Source: Glebionis coronaria
Lineage: Eukaryota; Streptophyta; Magnoliopsida; Asterales; Asteraceae
NCBI GenBank assembly: GCA_025667525.1
Contig: JANFOE010002269.1
Location: 62,001-126,000 of the forward strand
DNA length: 64,000 bases
Direction: 5' to 3'
Below, in pieces: positions 47,301 through 61,998 of this stretch. The translations under genes and the position numbers were made by a program. The stretch's first letter is position 1, and every line of letters starts with the position of its first letter. A model generated the notes under the pieces. That model made no database searches. It was not told where the DNA came from and saw nothing but the letters and a program-made list of their open reading frames with translations.

Positions 47301-48955
47301 GCTAGCAAGACTATGACGGGGGCTCAATTGCATTACACGACAACCGAAAAAGAGCTTTTAGTTGTTGTCTATGCTTTTAATAAATTTCGCCCATATCTTG
47401 TTTTATCCACCACCATTGTATACACGGACCATTCCGTGTTGAAGTACTTGATGACTAAGCACGACTCTAAGCCAAGACTTCTTTGCTGGGTTTTACTCCT
47501 TCAAGAATTTAACATTGAAATTCGTGACAAGAAGGGAGCTGAAAACCTAGCCGCGGATCATCTAATTAGACTTGAGGATCTATATCAAGGGGATCATCCG
47601 AACAAAGAGATCAATGACTCTTTTCCCCTTGAGACCGTAATGTCTATCAACTCCAATCTTGATGACACCTCATGGTTTGCGGACATTGCAAACTACTTAG
47701 CGGGTGGTATTCTTATCAAAGGGTTAACATCCCAACAAAAGAGGAAGTTCTTTAAAGATGTTAAGACTTACTTCTGGGATGACCCTTATCTCTTTTAACA
47801 ATGTGCTGATCTGATCATTCGTCGATGTGTTGATGGGCCGGCAGCTTTACAAATCCTTGATGCTTGCCATAAAGGACCCACCGGTGGTCACTTTGGTCCC
47901 AACTACACCGCTAAGAAAGTGTTTGACTCTGGATTCTATTATCCTACCATTTATCGTGACGCTCACGAAATGGTTAAACATTGTGATGCTTGCCAAAGAC
48001 AAGACAAGATCGCACATAAAGACGAGATGCCTCAAAATTTCATACAAGAATGTGAAATCTTTGACGTATGGGGCATCGACTTTATGGGGCCATTTCCATC
48101 ATCCAAATGGAACAAGTACATCCTCGTAGCCGTTGACTACGTTTCTAAATGGGTAGAAGCTAAGACTCTCCCAACGAACGATGCGAGGGTGGTTGTGAAC
48201 TTTTTGAAGCAGCTGTTTGCTCAATTCGGTGTTCCTCGTGCTATAATCAGTGACCGCGGGACTCATTTTTGCAATGATCAATTTGCAAGAGTCATGGCTA
48301 AGTATGGTGTTAATCATCATCTTTCCACCGCCTATCATCCCCAAACCAATAGGCAAGCGAGATTTCCAACCGTGGATTGAAGCGAATTTTGGAGCGTACT
48401 GTGGGAGAGCATCGTGCCGCATGGGCCGATAAGTTAGATGATGCTTTATGGGCTTTCCGTACCGCATATAAGACCCCGATTGGTTGTACACCTTATCGTC
48501 TTGTGTACGGGAAAGCATGCCACCTCCCTATCGAGCTGGAACATAAGGCATACTGGGCCTTGAAGTGGGCTAACTTCGACATCAACAAAGCCGGTGATCT
48601 TCGCAAGATTCAACTCAACGAGCTAAATGAACTGAGGAATGAAGCTTACGAGAACTCACTGATTTACAAGGAGAAGACCAAGATCATCCATGATGCAAGG
48701 ATTAAGAACCGAGAGTTCCACGTTGGTGATCAAGTCTTACTTTTTAACTCTCGGTTAAAGATCTTCTCTGGCAAGTTGAAGAGCCGATGGTCTGGTCCAT
48801 TCACCGTCGTCAAAGTCTTTACATATGGGACCATTGAGCTTTCTCATCCAAATGGGCCCAATTTCAAGGTGAATGGCCAGCGTTTGAAGTTGTACTTCAG
48901 TGAGGACATCTCTCATGAGATGATTCCATCCCTCACCATGTTTCCCATGAACTAG
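44360..48955 (+). pseudogene. Element G gag-pro-pol, broken by two stops and two frameshifts
   Basis: The frame opens in late gag (LAPPGFTPQNQNQQQ). TAA at 44738-44740 fits a Gln codon. The protease reads LADLGASINLMPL and ends after a one-base insertion near 45550, where the frame changes. RT has [11 protein letters not shown] and the active-site FMDD at 46782-46793. RNase H has [18 protein letters not shown] at 47796 sits between RNase H and integrase. Integrase keeps its zinc site and the first two Asp residues (GIDFMGP; SDRGTHF at 48252). A one-base deletion at about 48360 falls exactly on the codon of the catalytic Glu, 36 codons after the second Asp. The rest continues in another frame to TAA at 48953. 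Confidence 0.88.
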
Positions 48956-50926
48956 TTTTGGGTCGAGTCAGGCTCGTGACTCGGTTATAAAAAACAAGCG
49001 CTTCTCGGGAGGCAACCCGTGATCTATCCTCTACTGCTTTCATAATAAGTGTAGGGGGAGCCCCGTATATGTTGTTGTCTTGTTTCTTATTTTCTGCAGG
49101 GATTCAAGCTTCAAAGAGCACCTCGATGACTTTTGGCGAACTGTGATCCCGTGTTCCTATCTTCCTGGTTCTATCCTAAACTGTCGTGATTCAATATTTC
49201 ATATTTTATATGTTCACATTGATATCACTATAGTTGTCCTTTCCTTAGCAAGATTTAAACAAAGTGCACAATGTCATAAGTGTAGGGGAGTTTACTCCCA
49301 CATGCTTAAACATTGAGGATAATGTGTATATCAAGTGTAGGGGGACTTCTATCGAAGTAAGTGGTCTTTTCCATGAATTTGCCCTCATTTTAACCGGAAA
49401 ATTTGATTTTTCGACATTTTTCAAAAATTTTAATCTATTTTGGCCTTGTAGTTTTCCTAAGCTATCATTATTTACTTTCTTTGCTATAAAAATTTTTCAA
49501 TAAAGTGGTTTTTTTTCAAAGTCGTGAATATTTTGACTCAACCCGAGTTTACTTATCCAAGTTTACTCTAGCTAGTATCCTTAACGTGTTTAAGTCAAGT
49601 TTTGCTAGGCTTTTCGCAAGTTCCTATAATTGATCCTAGAGAGTTGTTTATCAAGGGAACTTTAAAATGCGATTTCTAAACTTGAAAAATTCTAAGAAAT
49701 TGCAAGATCCTATAGATGACTCAAAAACCCAAAACTTTGATTTAATAGGCTAAGCATCCACGAGTCTCATTCCTTGTGATTTTAAACTGTGGAGGACGAG
49801 AGATGATAGAGTCAATTATAAGTTTGGTATTCTTTCGTGAATTTATGTGAGTTAATTATGAGCCTGTTCTCCCATCGCTTGTTAATAAATTTATCTGCAA
49901 TAAATAAGGTTGTACGATTTGAAAATTTACTTAGCTTCTAGCCCAAGATCGTTTAAAAATTGTTCGGTATTATATAGAGTTCATAGCTAAGGCATAACTT
50001 ATTGAAGCGGGATGCGAAGATTGGCGAGTCCGAAAAGGCCCTAACAAGGCATGAGGGCTACATTTTGTTGCTAAAGATCCAAAAGTGATGTGAAGAATCA
50101 TTTATCGAAAATCAATATGAAGGATCGAGACACACGACGAAAAGCAAAAACTCCCCAAAAGATCATGGAGAAATCTATCCAAAAAGGCCCTAACAAGGTA
50201 TGACGATAAATAGATCCAAGTCCTAAAAGGAGGCGGATCGTTGTATATCAAAGTCCAAAATAAAGATTGGAGAAAAATGAAGAAGTCGTGGTCCAAAGAT
50301 GAAGAATCTCTCAAAACTTCAAGTGAAGAAATCCCTATTATGAAGAGAAGACCATAATTTCAAGAACGTCTTTCAAAGATTCGAAGTATGAACTCGCTGC
50401 CAAATATCGATCCGAGAAAGGTCTTAAATCATGAAGCGAGTTATGCCAAGGTATGAACTTTATGAGGTCCCGAGAAGCAGTTTTAAAAGATTTTATCCTT
50501 TAGCTAACTATTGATTAAATCGTTCACTTTATTTTCGGCCTAAATAACTATCGAAATAAGTCAAACAATGCATCCTCGTGATCATTCAAGACAAAAATAA
50601 AATATAAGAGATACATCTAGGAATAAGGGAGTCTAAGTGAATAATTGGTCCACATGAATTCGTGCTAGTTTGCTAACTTATAATAACAATGATCTCGTTT
50701 TTAAGCTTGGTATGGGGAACGTGAACTTGAGGATGATAAACGTTCATGGCAGCCTAAAAACCAATGTAAGTCTTTGATTTCTTTACTTGTTTTCTATCTT
50801 CTTATTTTCCTTAAATGTTTAGTATTTAATAAAGGCCAAGGTAGGTTATTTATGATGGAAAATATAAACCGAGCTTTAAATTAAAGCATTGCATGAGGGC
50901 ATTGCAATGGTCAAGTGTAGGGGATT
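48956..50926 (+). other. Element G 3' noncoding region and polypurine tract
   Basis: No ORF is seen where Athila elements may carry an env-like gene. AAGTGTAGGGG purine tracts recur near 49047, 49277, 49336 and 50913; the last borders the LTR and is the likely functional one. GGCCCTAACAAGG is repeated near 50036 and 50186. Confidence 0.65.
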
Positions 50927-52560
50927 TAATAAGTGTGAAAACACTTATCCTTTTACCACTTATTTCCAATAATAACAAGACCAAAACGTGTATTTTATGT
51001 CGTAAAAGTCGGAATTATGCGTGGTTTGTGTTTTTATTGTGTTTTAGGACCAAAAGATGAAAAAGGAAGAAAACACGGGCTTTCACGGGTTTTTATCGAA
51101 GAAAACGAGAAAAGACGAAGTCAAGAGATCAAGAGTGCTTAAAGAACGGATGTCCAAGACCTATTCTGAAGATTTATCGAAGAAAAAGTCTAAAGACGGA
51201 AGTTTAATGAAGTCGAAGAACTCAAGTCTAAATTAAAGAAGAAAATTATTAAGACAAGTTCAAATCCCGAGACGACTTCGAGAAAAGACAAAGAATTAAA
51301 TCGAGTCGAAAAGAAAAGAAAGAAGGAAGCACACCACACATGCACTTCCCACTTAGCCTATAAATACCCTCCTAATCACATTAGGAGGATGGTTAGCTAG
51401 TTTTAGTTTTCATTTTCCTTTCTAGTTTTTAGAGAGAGAAAGTTCCCAACTTTCTCTCACTAAGTTTTTCATCTTTTCTTTTAATCTTTTAAGTTTAAAC
51501 TTTTTGTATTTGGATTTCATTTGATTACAAGTTCAAGTTAATCCTTTTGTTCATTAATCTTCTTCTTCATTTCTTGATTTACTTTTGATTTTCATCCGCA
51601 GTTCATAATCATTTCGGATTGATTTTGATTTTGTTTAAGTGGTTAAAAGGTTAATCTTTTTACTACTTATTAAGCTTTCATTTGGTTTAGGCTATAAGCT
51701 CTTTATGCTTATCGGCTTATTTCATGTTTTAGCTTAGTACATTTCGGATTATTAAAAAGGTTTTGTCTTTTTAAAGCTTCGTTTATAAAGTTTGTGATTT
51801 CATGTTTTTGAAAGTTATCAAATTTAAGCTTATATAGTCGTTTAAGGTTCAGATAAAGTAGCTTATTGTATGTGCTTATTGAGTTTTAAGCTTACCACCA
51901 AATTCGGATTACTCTTGTGCTCATCGCAATCTTGGGGATTTCAACATTCCGACGGATTGCTTGTTTAGATCGCAATAACCCTTAAGGGTTTTACTTTGCG
52001 ATAGTTTGGTCATTTCCCCTTATTCCGATCTGGGATTGCGATCGCTCATTGCGATCGCATATTCCGACGGGATTTAAGGTTGCCTTAAGTCGAAACGCTG
52101 CCCAAATTTTGTTAACTACTTTCCGATAGACAACATTGCGACAGAGGTGTTTGGATTATTCCGATCTGAAATAATCCGATCTGGACTTTCCGATCTAGGA
52201 CATTCCGACAGGCATCATTGCGACAGTTTTGATTTTGTTATTCCGATGGTTATTCAGATGAACATTCCGATGGACTTCCACTTTTTTTATTCCGATAGCT
52301 TTGCACTTAATTATTCCGATGGTTATAGTTTTGGTGCATTCCGATAGAAAGGACTTGTTATATTTAGATTAATTAAGTTTGTTAAATTCAAAAGTTTTAC
52401 AAAGTTTTATATTTTAAGTGTTTTTCTAAATAATTTTCTAGTTTAATTTTTAAATGCTTTAATTTTACTCAACGACATTTTCATACTTGGTTTTAGTTTA
52501 AATTAGAAAACCAAACCAAACCATCCTCTTGTTCACCAAAAGACAATTGAGTCGCACTTT
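50927..52560 (+). repeat. Element G 3' LTR, right limit uncertain
   Basis: It starts TAATAAGTGTGAAAACACTTA after the purine tract; the family start is probably TGATAAG with G changed to A. The inverted repeat AAGTGT/ACACTT is at the start. TATAAAT (51359-51365) is followed at once by a perfect hairpin, CCTCCTAAT/ATTAGGAGG (51368-51388). From about 51945 to 52345 it carries many TT(C/G)CGA(T/C) motifs. Confidence 0.65.
51945..52345 (+). repeat. Dispersed TTCCGAT/TTGCGAC motif field in G LTR
   Basis: About seventeen TT(C/G)CGA(T/C) copies plus a few one-base variants occur in 400 bases, for example at 51947, 52023, 52062, 52120, 52158, 52188, 52203, 52240, 52264, 52288, 52313 and 52338. TTGCGATCGC occurs twice (52036, 52048). 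Spacing is irregular, unlike the arrays in B and F. Confidence 0.85.
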
Positions 52561-53273
52561 CTTCCAATAATCAATTCAAAAAGATCGGACGATAAGATTT
52601 TATACTTAGCCAAAAGCTATGTATTAATAACCCATGAGTTCCTATTGGTATTATAGTATTTTTGGGTAAAACATGTTCCTATTCCAGCTTCTATAGTTCA
52701 GGTTAGTAAAGTCATAGAAAGACAATATTTGTTAGTAAAGTCATAGAAACCTGATCTATTCATAAAATTTCAATAAGAAAAGCATTGTTCACAATAATTG
52801 ATGCCTTCTGCACCTGTAACAATAGATACTTATGCTAATCGTATCCATTATTTCCAATACCACGGGCGGTGACTAAAGCTACTTCCTCTTTTCATCATAC
52901 CCCTGTGCATATGTTTTCTAAATATTTTTTAAGAACACCTTTCTCTATGACATTAACCACCAGATTCTGCATATAACCTTGACCACCCTTGTTAGCTTCC
53001 GCAACATGAGCATAGCTCAACGTTAGTTCTGTGTAAGAAAAGTACAACCTTATCACATATGAAAAAAACTTATGCTAAATTTTATTACGGTGTGCTTAAA
53101 CACACATATTGTGTACAACTGACATGTTTATCTCTATACAAATACTTTAAAACATTAAAATTTACACAAAATATGGACCCTTTAACACAACACCCCTATA
53201 ACTTTTAGTTTGTATTATTCTCTGTTGTTGCACTCAAAAGGGGTATTTGTTTAAGCTTATGTATCAGGTTTAT
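52561..53273. other. Low-identity stretch with an exon-like piece on the minus strand
   Basis: I recognise no mobile element here. The plus strand is AT-rich and stop-dense. The minus strand holds the exon-like segment listed at 52900-53028. It may be old host DNA or an unrecognised tail of G. Confidence 0.4.
52900..53028 (-). pseudogene. Exon-like fragment of an unidentified gene
   Basis: On the minus strand a pyrimidine run and TTACACAG precede an open stretch of about 43 codons containing YAHVAEANKGG and YMQNLVVNVIEKG. The composition is unlike the retroelement proteins here. A GTATGA donor-like site follows. A second acceptor-like TTGTTACAG lies at 52822-52814, but joining the two would give a stop. 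I do not recognise the protein. It may be a decayed host-gene exon or a captured fragment. Confidence 0.3.
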
Positions 53274-54009
53274 TATTGGGAATCTAAGTTTGTTAGATTC
53301 CCGGTATCATAGATTTAAACACAAATTAAGCTGTTAGATAGTCATTTGCCTGTGCCTAGGAGGCAGGCAAGTATTGCAAGACTCACAGAGATCTAAGTCT
53401 CTGTGAGAAACTTCAGAGGAGTCCATGTCAGAGACATTGTCAAGGAAGTCGAAGATTACTTGAAGACATACTCATTGGCTGTGATGGATAACAGCCAAGA
53501 TGTATCAGGGATTCTGAGGGGTTGAGGGTTAACAGGGGTGGCAATACCCTGTTAACACTCAGCAAACTTTGGACATGCCATTTGTGTGTACGAGACTATG
53601 AATAAAAGGGAAACTGTGTCAGCTATGTTTCCCTAAAGCATTATGGTAGACTACCAAGAATAGAAGAGCATCTTGTGACACATGTCTAAAAAGTGAATGT
53701 CTTGTGTAATCACCATCAGCAGTACTTAGGTCAACCTCGTATCACTATAAATAAGATGTGTAGCCAAGCATTAATGTTCAACACTTTGAGAATATTCACA
53801 CATTAATGCTTAGAACTTATTGAATCAAACAGCTGTGACTATATTCATAAGTTAGGTTATTTAGTTGTTCAAAGTGTGCACAACACCTTGTCAACAAACG
53901 GTGTTATCCATAACACTTGTAACTCTTTATTATACAATAATAAGTATTATGTTTGAAAAGTATTTACTTGTGTTGATTAGTTAAGTTTAGTGTTTCTAGC
54001 ATTGATTAG
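53274..54009 (+). repeat. Copia-type LTR fragment, interrupted by element D
   Basis: It starts TATTGGGAATC, close to the TGTTGGGAAT start of the B LTR with G changed to A. A perfect 10-bp inverted repeat follows (53278-53287 with 53293-53302). A TATAAAT box lies at about 53748, and a transcribed-end-like segment continues to the D boundary. No coding sequence is attached, so it may be a solo LTR or the remnant of a lost element. Confidence 0.45.
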
Positions 54010-56643
54010 TGTGACAACCCAAAACCGAGGTCATTGCTTAATCTTATTTTATGATTATTTTTGAAATTTTTGGATGAGTTTGAACGATATTTATTTTTGG
54101 AGGTTTAAGTTTAAACCGATGTTGGAAGGTCTATATTTAATATTTATTAAGTATAAGGAGTATTAGCAAGCGTGATGTCGATGGATGCCAAATATTTTAC
54201 GTCTTATTGTCGGTTGTTCAATTTTTGTCATTTTTGATGTTTTATTTTAAATGACGTGTTAAATCGAGTCGAGAGTCGATATTATTATTTTTGAGGTACG
54301 TTTTAATATTTTAAAAGTATCTTTATGAAACCCGAACCCCGTAAATATTTTCAAAATTGACTAATAGTTATTTCCCGCTTTTTAGCTAACTATTTTCATT
54401 TTGAGCCACAACTATTGTCAAATTTCAACCAAGGTCCCTCCACCACTATATAAAAACCAAAAACAAACACACACATCACAATATTTCCACTATCTCTCTC
54501 TTTCTCTCTCTATAAGCCGTAACATACACCACCCTACCAAAACCAAACTTCAATCAAATTTAACTTGATTTTGGAGATGATCTAAGCAAAACAAAAACAA
54601 GATCCACTCTTAGAATTGATCAAGGATCATTTTGGTGTAGGAATTTTACACATGCAAGGCATTTTTATTTTTTTGATGTTGGTAGGTAGAAACCATGATC
54701 ATGCATGGTGTTCTTGCCATGATCAATGGTGATTGTTGCAAGAATCTTGTTTAAAACTTCATTTTGATTCAAAGGTTTTAATTTTGATGATGATTTAGAT
54801 GTTATGGTTCATATATGTTGATGTTAGGGTATAGGAATGAACATTTCCATGGTTGGTTTTGATCAAAAAGTTGATTTTGTAGAAGATTTTGGTAGTCATT
54901 TTATAACAGTAAGTAAACAGTAAAATCCGAATTTTTATGTTTTGAAAATGGCTTAACTTATAGCCTAGGGTTGTAGATAATTTTATTAGCTTCGATTTGA
55001 TATAAGGTAGAGCTTTTAGCTCCAAACGAGCGCGAAGTTATGATGTTTTGAATGATCGTGTACAGGGAGACGAGTATCGGCACTACATATAGTTGTTGTC
55101 AATATTTGGATCGAATATCGGGGACTCTAAATGGAAGTTTTAAAATATGTAACCTACTGATAATGAGGTGTTTACCTTAGAGGTTGAGTTTACTTTAAAA
55201 CCCGAGTGTCGGTTTTCTAAACGGAGTCGTTTAAATAAGTTAAAACGGTTGTATGAAAAATTAACGTAAATTTGTCCGGATTTTGTAGTTTGGAAATGAG
55301 TCGGGTAAAGGACTTTAAAAGTAATTTCATTTGATAAACTTCTAGGAGGACTTTCTATATATAGTAAGTTAGTTTATCGAGTCGTTTCATAAACGGTTGA
55401 CAAGTTTAAAAGGGGTAAATAAGCTAGTACATGTAGTATGTGCCGACAAACTTTGTTAAAAGTGTAAAATGGTTAACTAAAAGTGTAGTAAAGTATGATA
55501 AAGTTATTTATATCGTTTTCTCTCGAGTTTATTCTTACTTTATGAGTTTGAGTTTGATGTTGTTATGTATGATTTATTTCTCGAGTCATTATTAACGAAC
55601 GCGCCTTATTTGATAGGTAGCGGTTCTCGTGTTTGAAAGGCATCCATTATCATCGACGATCATCTCGCTAGATCTCTTATACTAAGGTGAGTCTGTAGCC
55701 TCGCTTTTTATGCTAGCTACTAAATGTTTTATACCCGCGAGGGGGATACATTCTATTTGAAATTAAATGAACACAAGTCATGAGTAATTGTTGGACCCGA
55801 ATGTTGCCTAAATTTGAATTCATTGTATTAAGTAACTTGTTGCTAAAGACCCTAAATTCATGAGCCGTTAACTATCTTCTGACTTGATGTTGTGAGTCGG
55901 GAATAGCCGCTTATTCTAATGATAATACTATTGGGTTGACCACCCTATCTGAGACCAGGGCATTACGTTGAGTAACCCACTGGGAAGGATAATTTTACGT
56001 GAATAAGATTGTGGTATTCTAGCAACTGATACCCTAGAGGGGCAGTGGTTTTATTCTAGTCATGTCGGCATTTGGCGTAGGTGACTATTTGGTTAAGGGG
56101 TCGGTGTCATGAGCTTAAATACAATGTTTTATTTTCATTATTATTATTGTCTTGAATATAGATTATGTGTACGACAATTCTATAAATGATTATGATTGAT
56201 TTTCTTCTTGTGTTCAAATATGATTTGATAAACCTATAGACTAGCTCAACATTATTGTTGACTCTTTTTAGCATGTATTTCAGGTAATAGGAAGTTACGG
56301 ATATTGGAGCTTTGCTGTGGAGGTTGTGGCTTGGCTTTTGGAAGAATGTTCGTCTAAAAACTGTTTCTACCTTTTACTGTTGAACAATTTACTTTATGTT
56401 GATGTACTGTACTAAACTTGTTGGTTGTTGGTCGAGATCCATGGGGACTAAACGCTTTACTCTGGTGTCGTGTCAGTACAATTATGGGATGAAATCTATG
56501 TTTTAGACCTATTATGAAAATCATGTTTATATTTTGTGTAAACGTCTCACTTTTGAGTCGTTCAATATACCTTGTGTGATGATGCTTGTGTCTAGCACCC
56601 AATTATGTATTTCCGCTGCGTAATGTAAATTGGGGGTGTTAGA
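54010..56643 (+). repeat. Element D 5' LTR, 2,634 bases
   Basis: It starts TGTGACAACCC and ends GGGGGTGTTAGA, where the usual final CA has become GA. TATATAA at 54447-54453 is the likely TATA box, followed by a CT-rich leader. It contains no gene. Confidence 0.85.
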
Positions 56644-56646
56644 GAT

Positions 56647-56658
56647 TGGTATCAGAGC
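56647..56658 (+). other. Element D primer-binding site
   Basis: TGGTATCAGAGC lies three bases after the LTR. It is a full 12-base match to the initiator Met-tRNA 3'-end complement. Confidence 0.9.
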
Positions 56659-57049
56659 TGCAAGTTATAGAGAACTGGGTCAATTTTGAAAATTGTCCTA
56701 AACTATAACTTTGGTGTCGAAAGTATTTATTCTTCAAAAGCACACAACTCCTCTGCAACGCTCCGGTAAGATCACTTTTAGTTTTGTTTTGCATTGTAGA
56801 TGTATCCCTCATAACTGAAATGATTTCCCGAGTATTTATTAAGTAAATACTACGATATTGTATTGGAATTATTGAAAGTACGTTGAGTGCTTGTCAGTAT
56901 CATATATTTTTTGCGAGCATTGCATAAACATCATTTGCATTGTGTTGCATAGCATGGATTACGTATGACATTTGCATAAGCATTGCATACTAATTATTAT
57001 TTTATTAACGATGACCTTAAGTATCCTTAAACCCTTATAATTGTAGAAA
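56659..57049 (+). other. Element D leader, noncoding
   Basis: This AT-rich leader shows no ORF. TTGCAT/GCATTGCAT phrases cluster near 56910-56990. ATTGTAG just before the ORF1 ATG is splice-acceptor-like, as in A. Confidence 0.5.
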
Positions 57050-57886
57050 ATGGTTGGTTTACCTCGTGAGGATGGATGGATTGATATGACTAATGTAGTG
57101 GATGGTGAGGAAGTAGATAACTTTGGTGCTAGTGACGATGAGGAGCCTTTTGAGTTTTTAGATGATGGGATTCCACCTACTGCAGTTGGTCAGACAGAGC
57201 CTGAGTTGATACAAGGTAGTTATGTTCCAAGGGTTAATGTTGTGCCACTGACTGTTCCAGATTGTCAGCGACCTGTTGTTCGTTCTTCGACTCCTACTTG
57301 TGATGCTTATATTAGTAGTTTGCCTGGGATTGCATTTGCTAGGGGTGATGTTCCTGTTGAGTCGAGTAGTGCTCGATCTATTCATGATGGTATTCCTAAG
57401 GTTTATTGTCCAGGTCCTAGGTCTTATGATGATATTTTCTGGTTTATTAAGAAGTTTGATAGGTCTTTGTTTGAAAGGTATTTGGTTGAGACTCGTGTGA
57501 TTAGGAGGTTTGAGCAGAATGAGAAAAAGTTTGATAGGTTTGTTGGTAGTGTGAGGAGATTAGAGTTTGTTAGGACAAGGGAAATGGATGAGATTGTTAG
57601 ATTAAGATCTATGGTGTTGAATTTGAGTGGGCAGGTTGAAAGGTTATGTAGGGAGCAAGAAAGGAATGCAAGGTTGAGTGCGTGGGGTTTGCCGATGAGA
57701 TCTTTTCCTAGTCGAGGTGTTGTGATTCGTGATGTGCCGAATCTGGTTGAAGCTCAAGTGTTGGTGAAGCCAAGTGAAGGAGGTAGTTGAAAGGGGAAGG
57801 AAAAAGTGGAGGAAGAATCTGAGGACAATGAAAGCAGCAGTGATGACGAGCCGGTGTACAAGAAGCTGCGGGGATTTGATGTTTAG
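57050..57886 (+). pseudogene. Element D ORF1, pre-gag protein, one internal stop
   Basis: A frame of about 278 codons starts with ATG 57050 and ends at TAG 57884-57886. TGA at 57788-57790 interrupts it near the end and fits CGA changed to TGA. The N-terminus is acidic (residues ~15-45). The middle is Pro/Val-rich. Residues ~150-220 are Arg-rich and probably helical or coiled coil. The tail is an acidic SSSDDEP segment followed by KKLRGF. It has the same position and general design as A ORF1, though little obvious sequence identity. I see no known domain. A structural or RNA-binding accessory role is possible but unproven. Confidence 0.65.
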
Positions 57887-58281
57887 TTCTTTATGTTGTT
57901 TTTATTAGCCTTGTTGTAATAGGACTTATGTAGACTCGTACTGTAGTTTATGATGAAACTTAATGACTTTAAGTTTGACGTGATGAAGGGTTGTAGTGAC
58001 ATTAATCGTCACAATTTTGTGGAAATTTTCCAACGCAATCCAAATTACCTTCATGACTTATGATTTGTCTTATTAGTTCTTTTATGAATTGGTTAATGAT
58101 TCATTATGAATTGTGTTGTTGGTGCATGTAGTATCCATGTTACATCTTGATAGAGAAATCCTTCTTCTTATCTTGATATGAATACTTACTTGTTCTTTTT
58201 CTGTTATGGTCATACAGGAAGGAGTTGGGAGGCATTTTTCTGACTTTACTAAATTGTTGTTTGGTTAGTTTTCCTGTAAAC
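57887..58281 (+). other. Element D spacer between ORF1 and gag
   Basis: This is noncoding, AT-rich sequence of 395 bases. TGGTCATACAG at about 58208-58218 resembles a splice acceptor about 60 bases before the gag ATG. Nothing else was seen. Confidence 0.5.

Positions 58282-61998
<3,717 letters not shown>

Larger units (their letters stand above)
44347..52560 (+). mobile_element. Element G: Athila/Tat-type Ty3/gypsy, 5' part displaced by F
   Basis: It starts mid-gag (APPGF with an Asn/Gln-rich run), continues through protease, RT, RNase H and integrase without a chromodomain, and has a long noncoding tail and an LTR. The motifs FMDDFSVYG in RT, and CGCTTCTCGGGAGGCAACC just after pol, are those I know from Athila/Tat relatives. 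No env-like ORF is left. The right limit is approximate because the LTR end could not be fixed without its partner. Confidence 0.8.
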
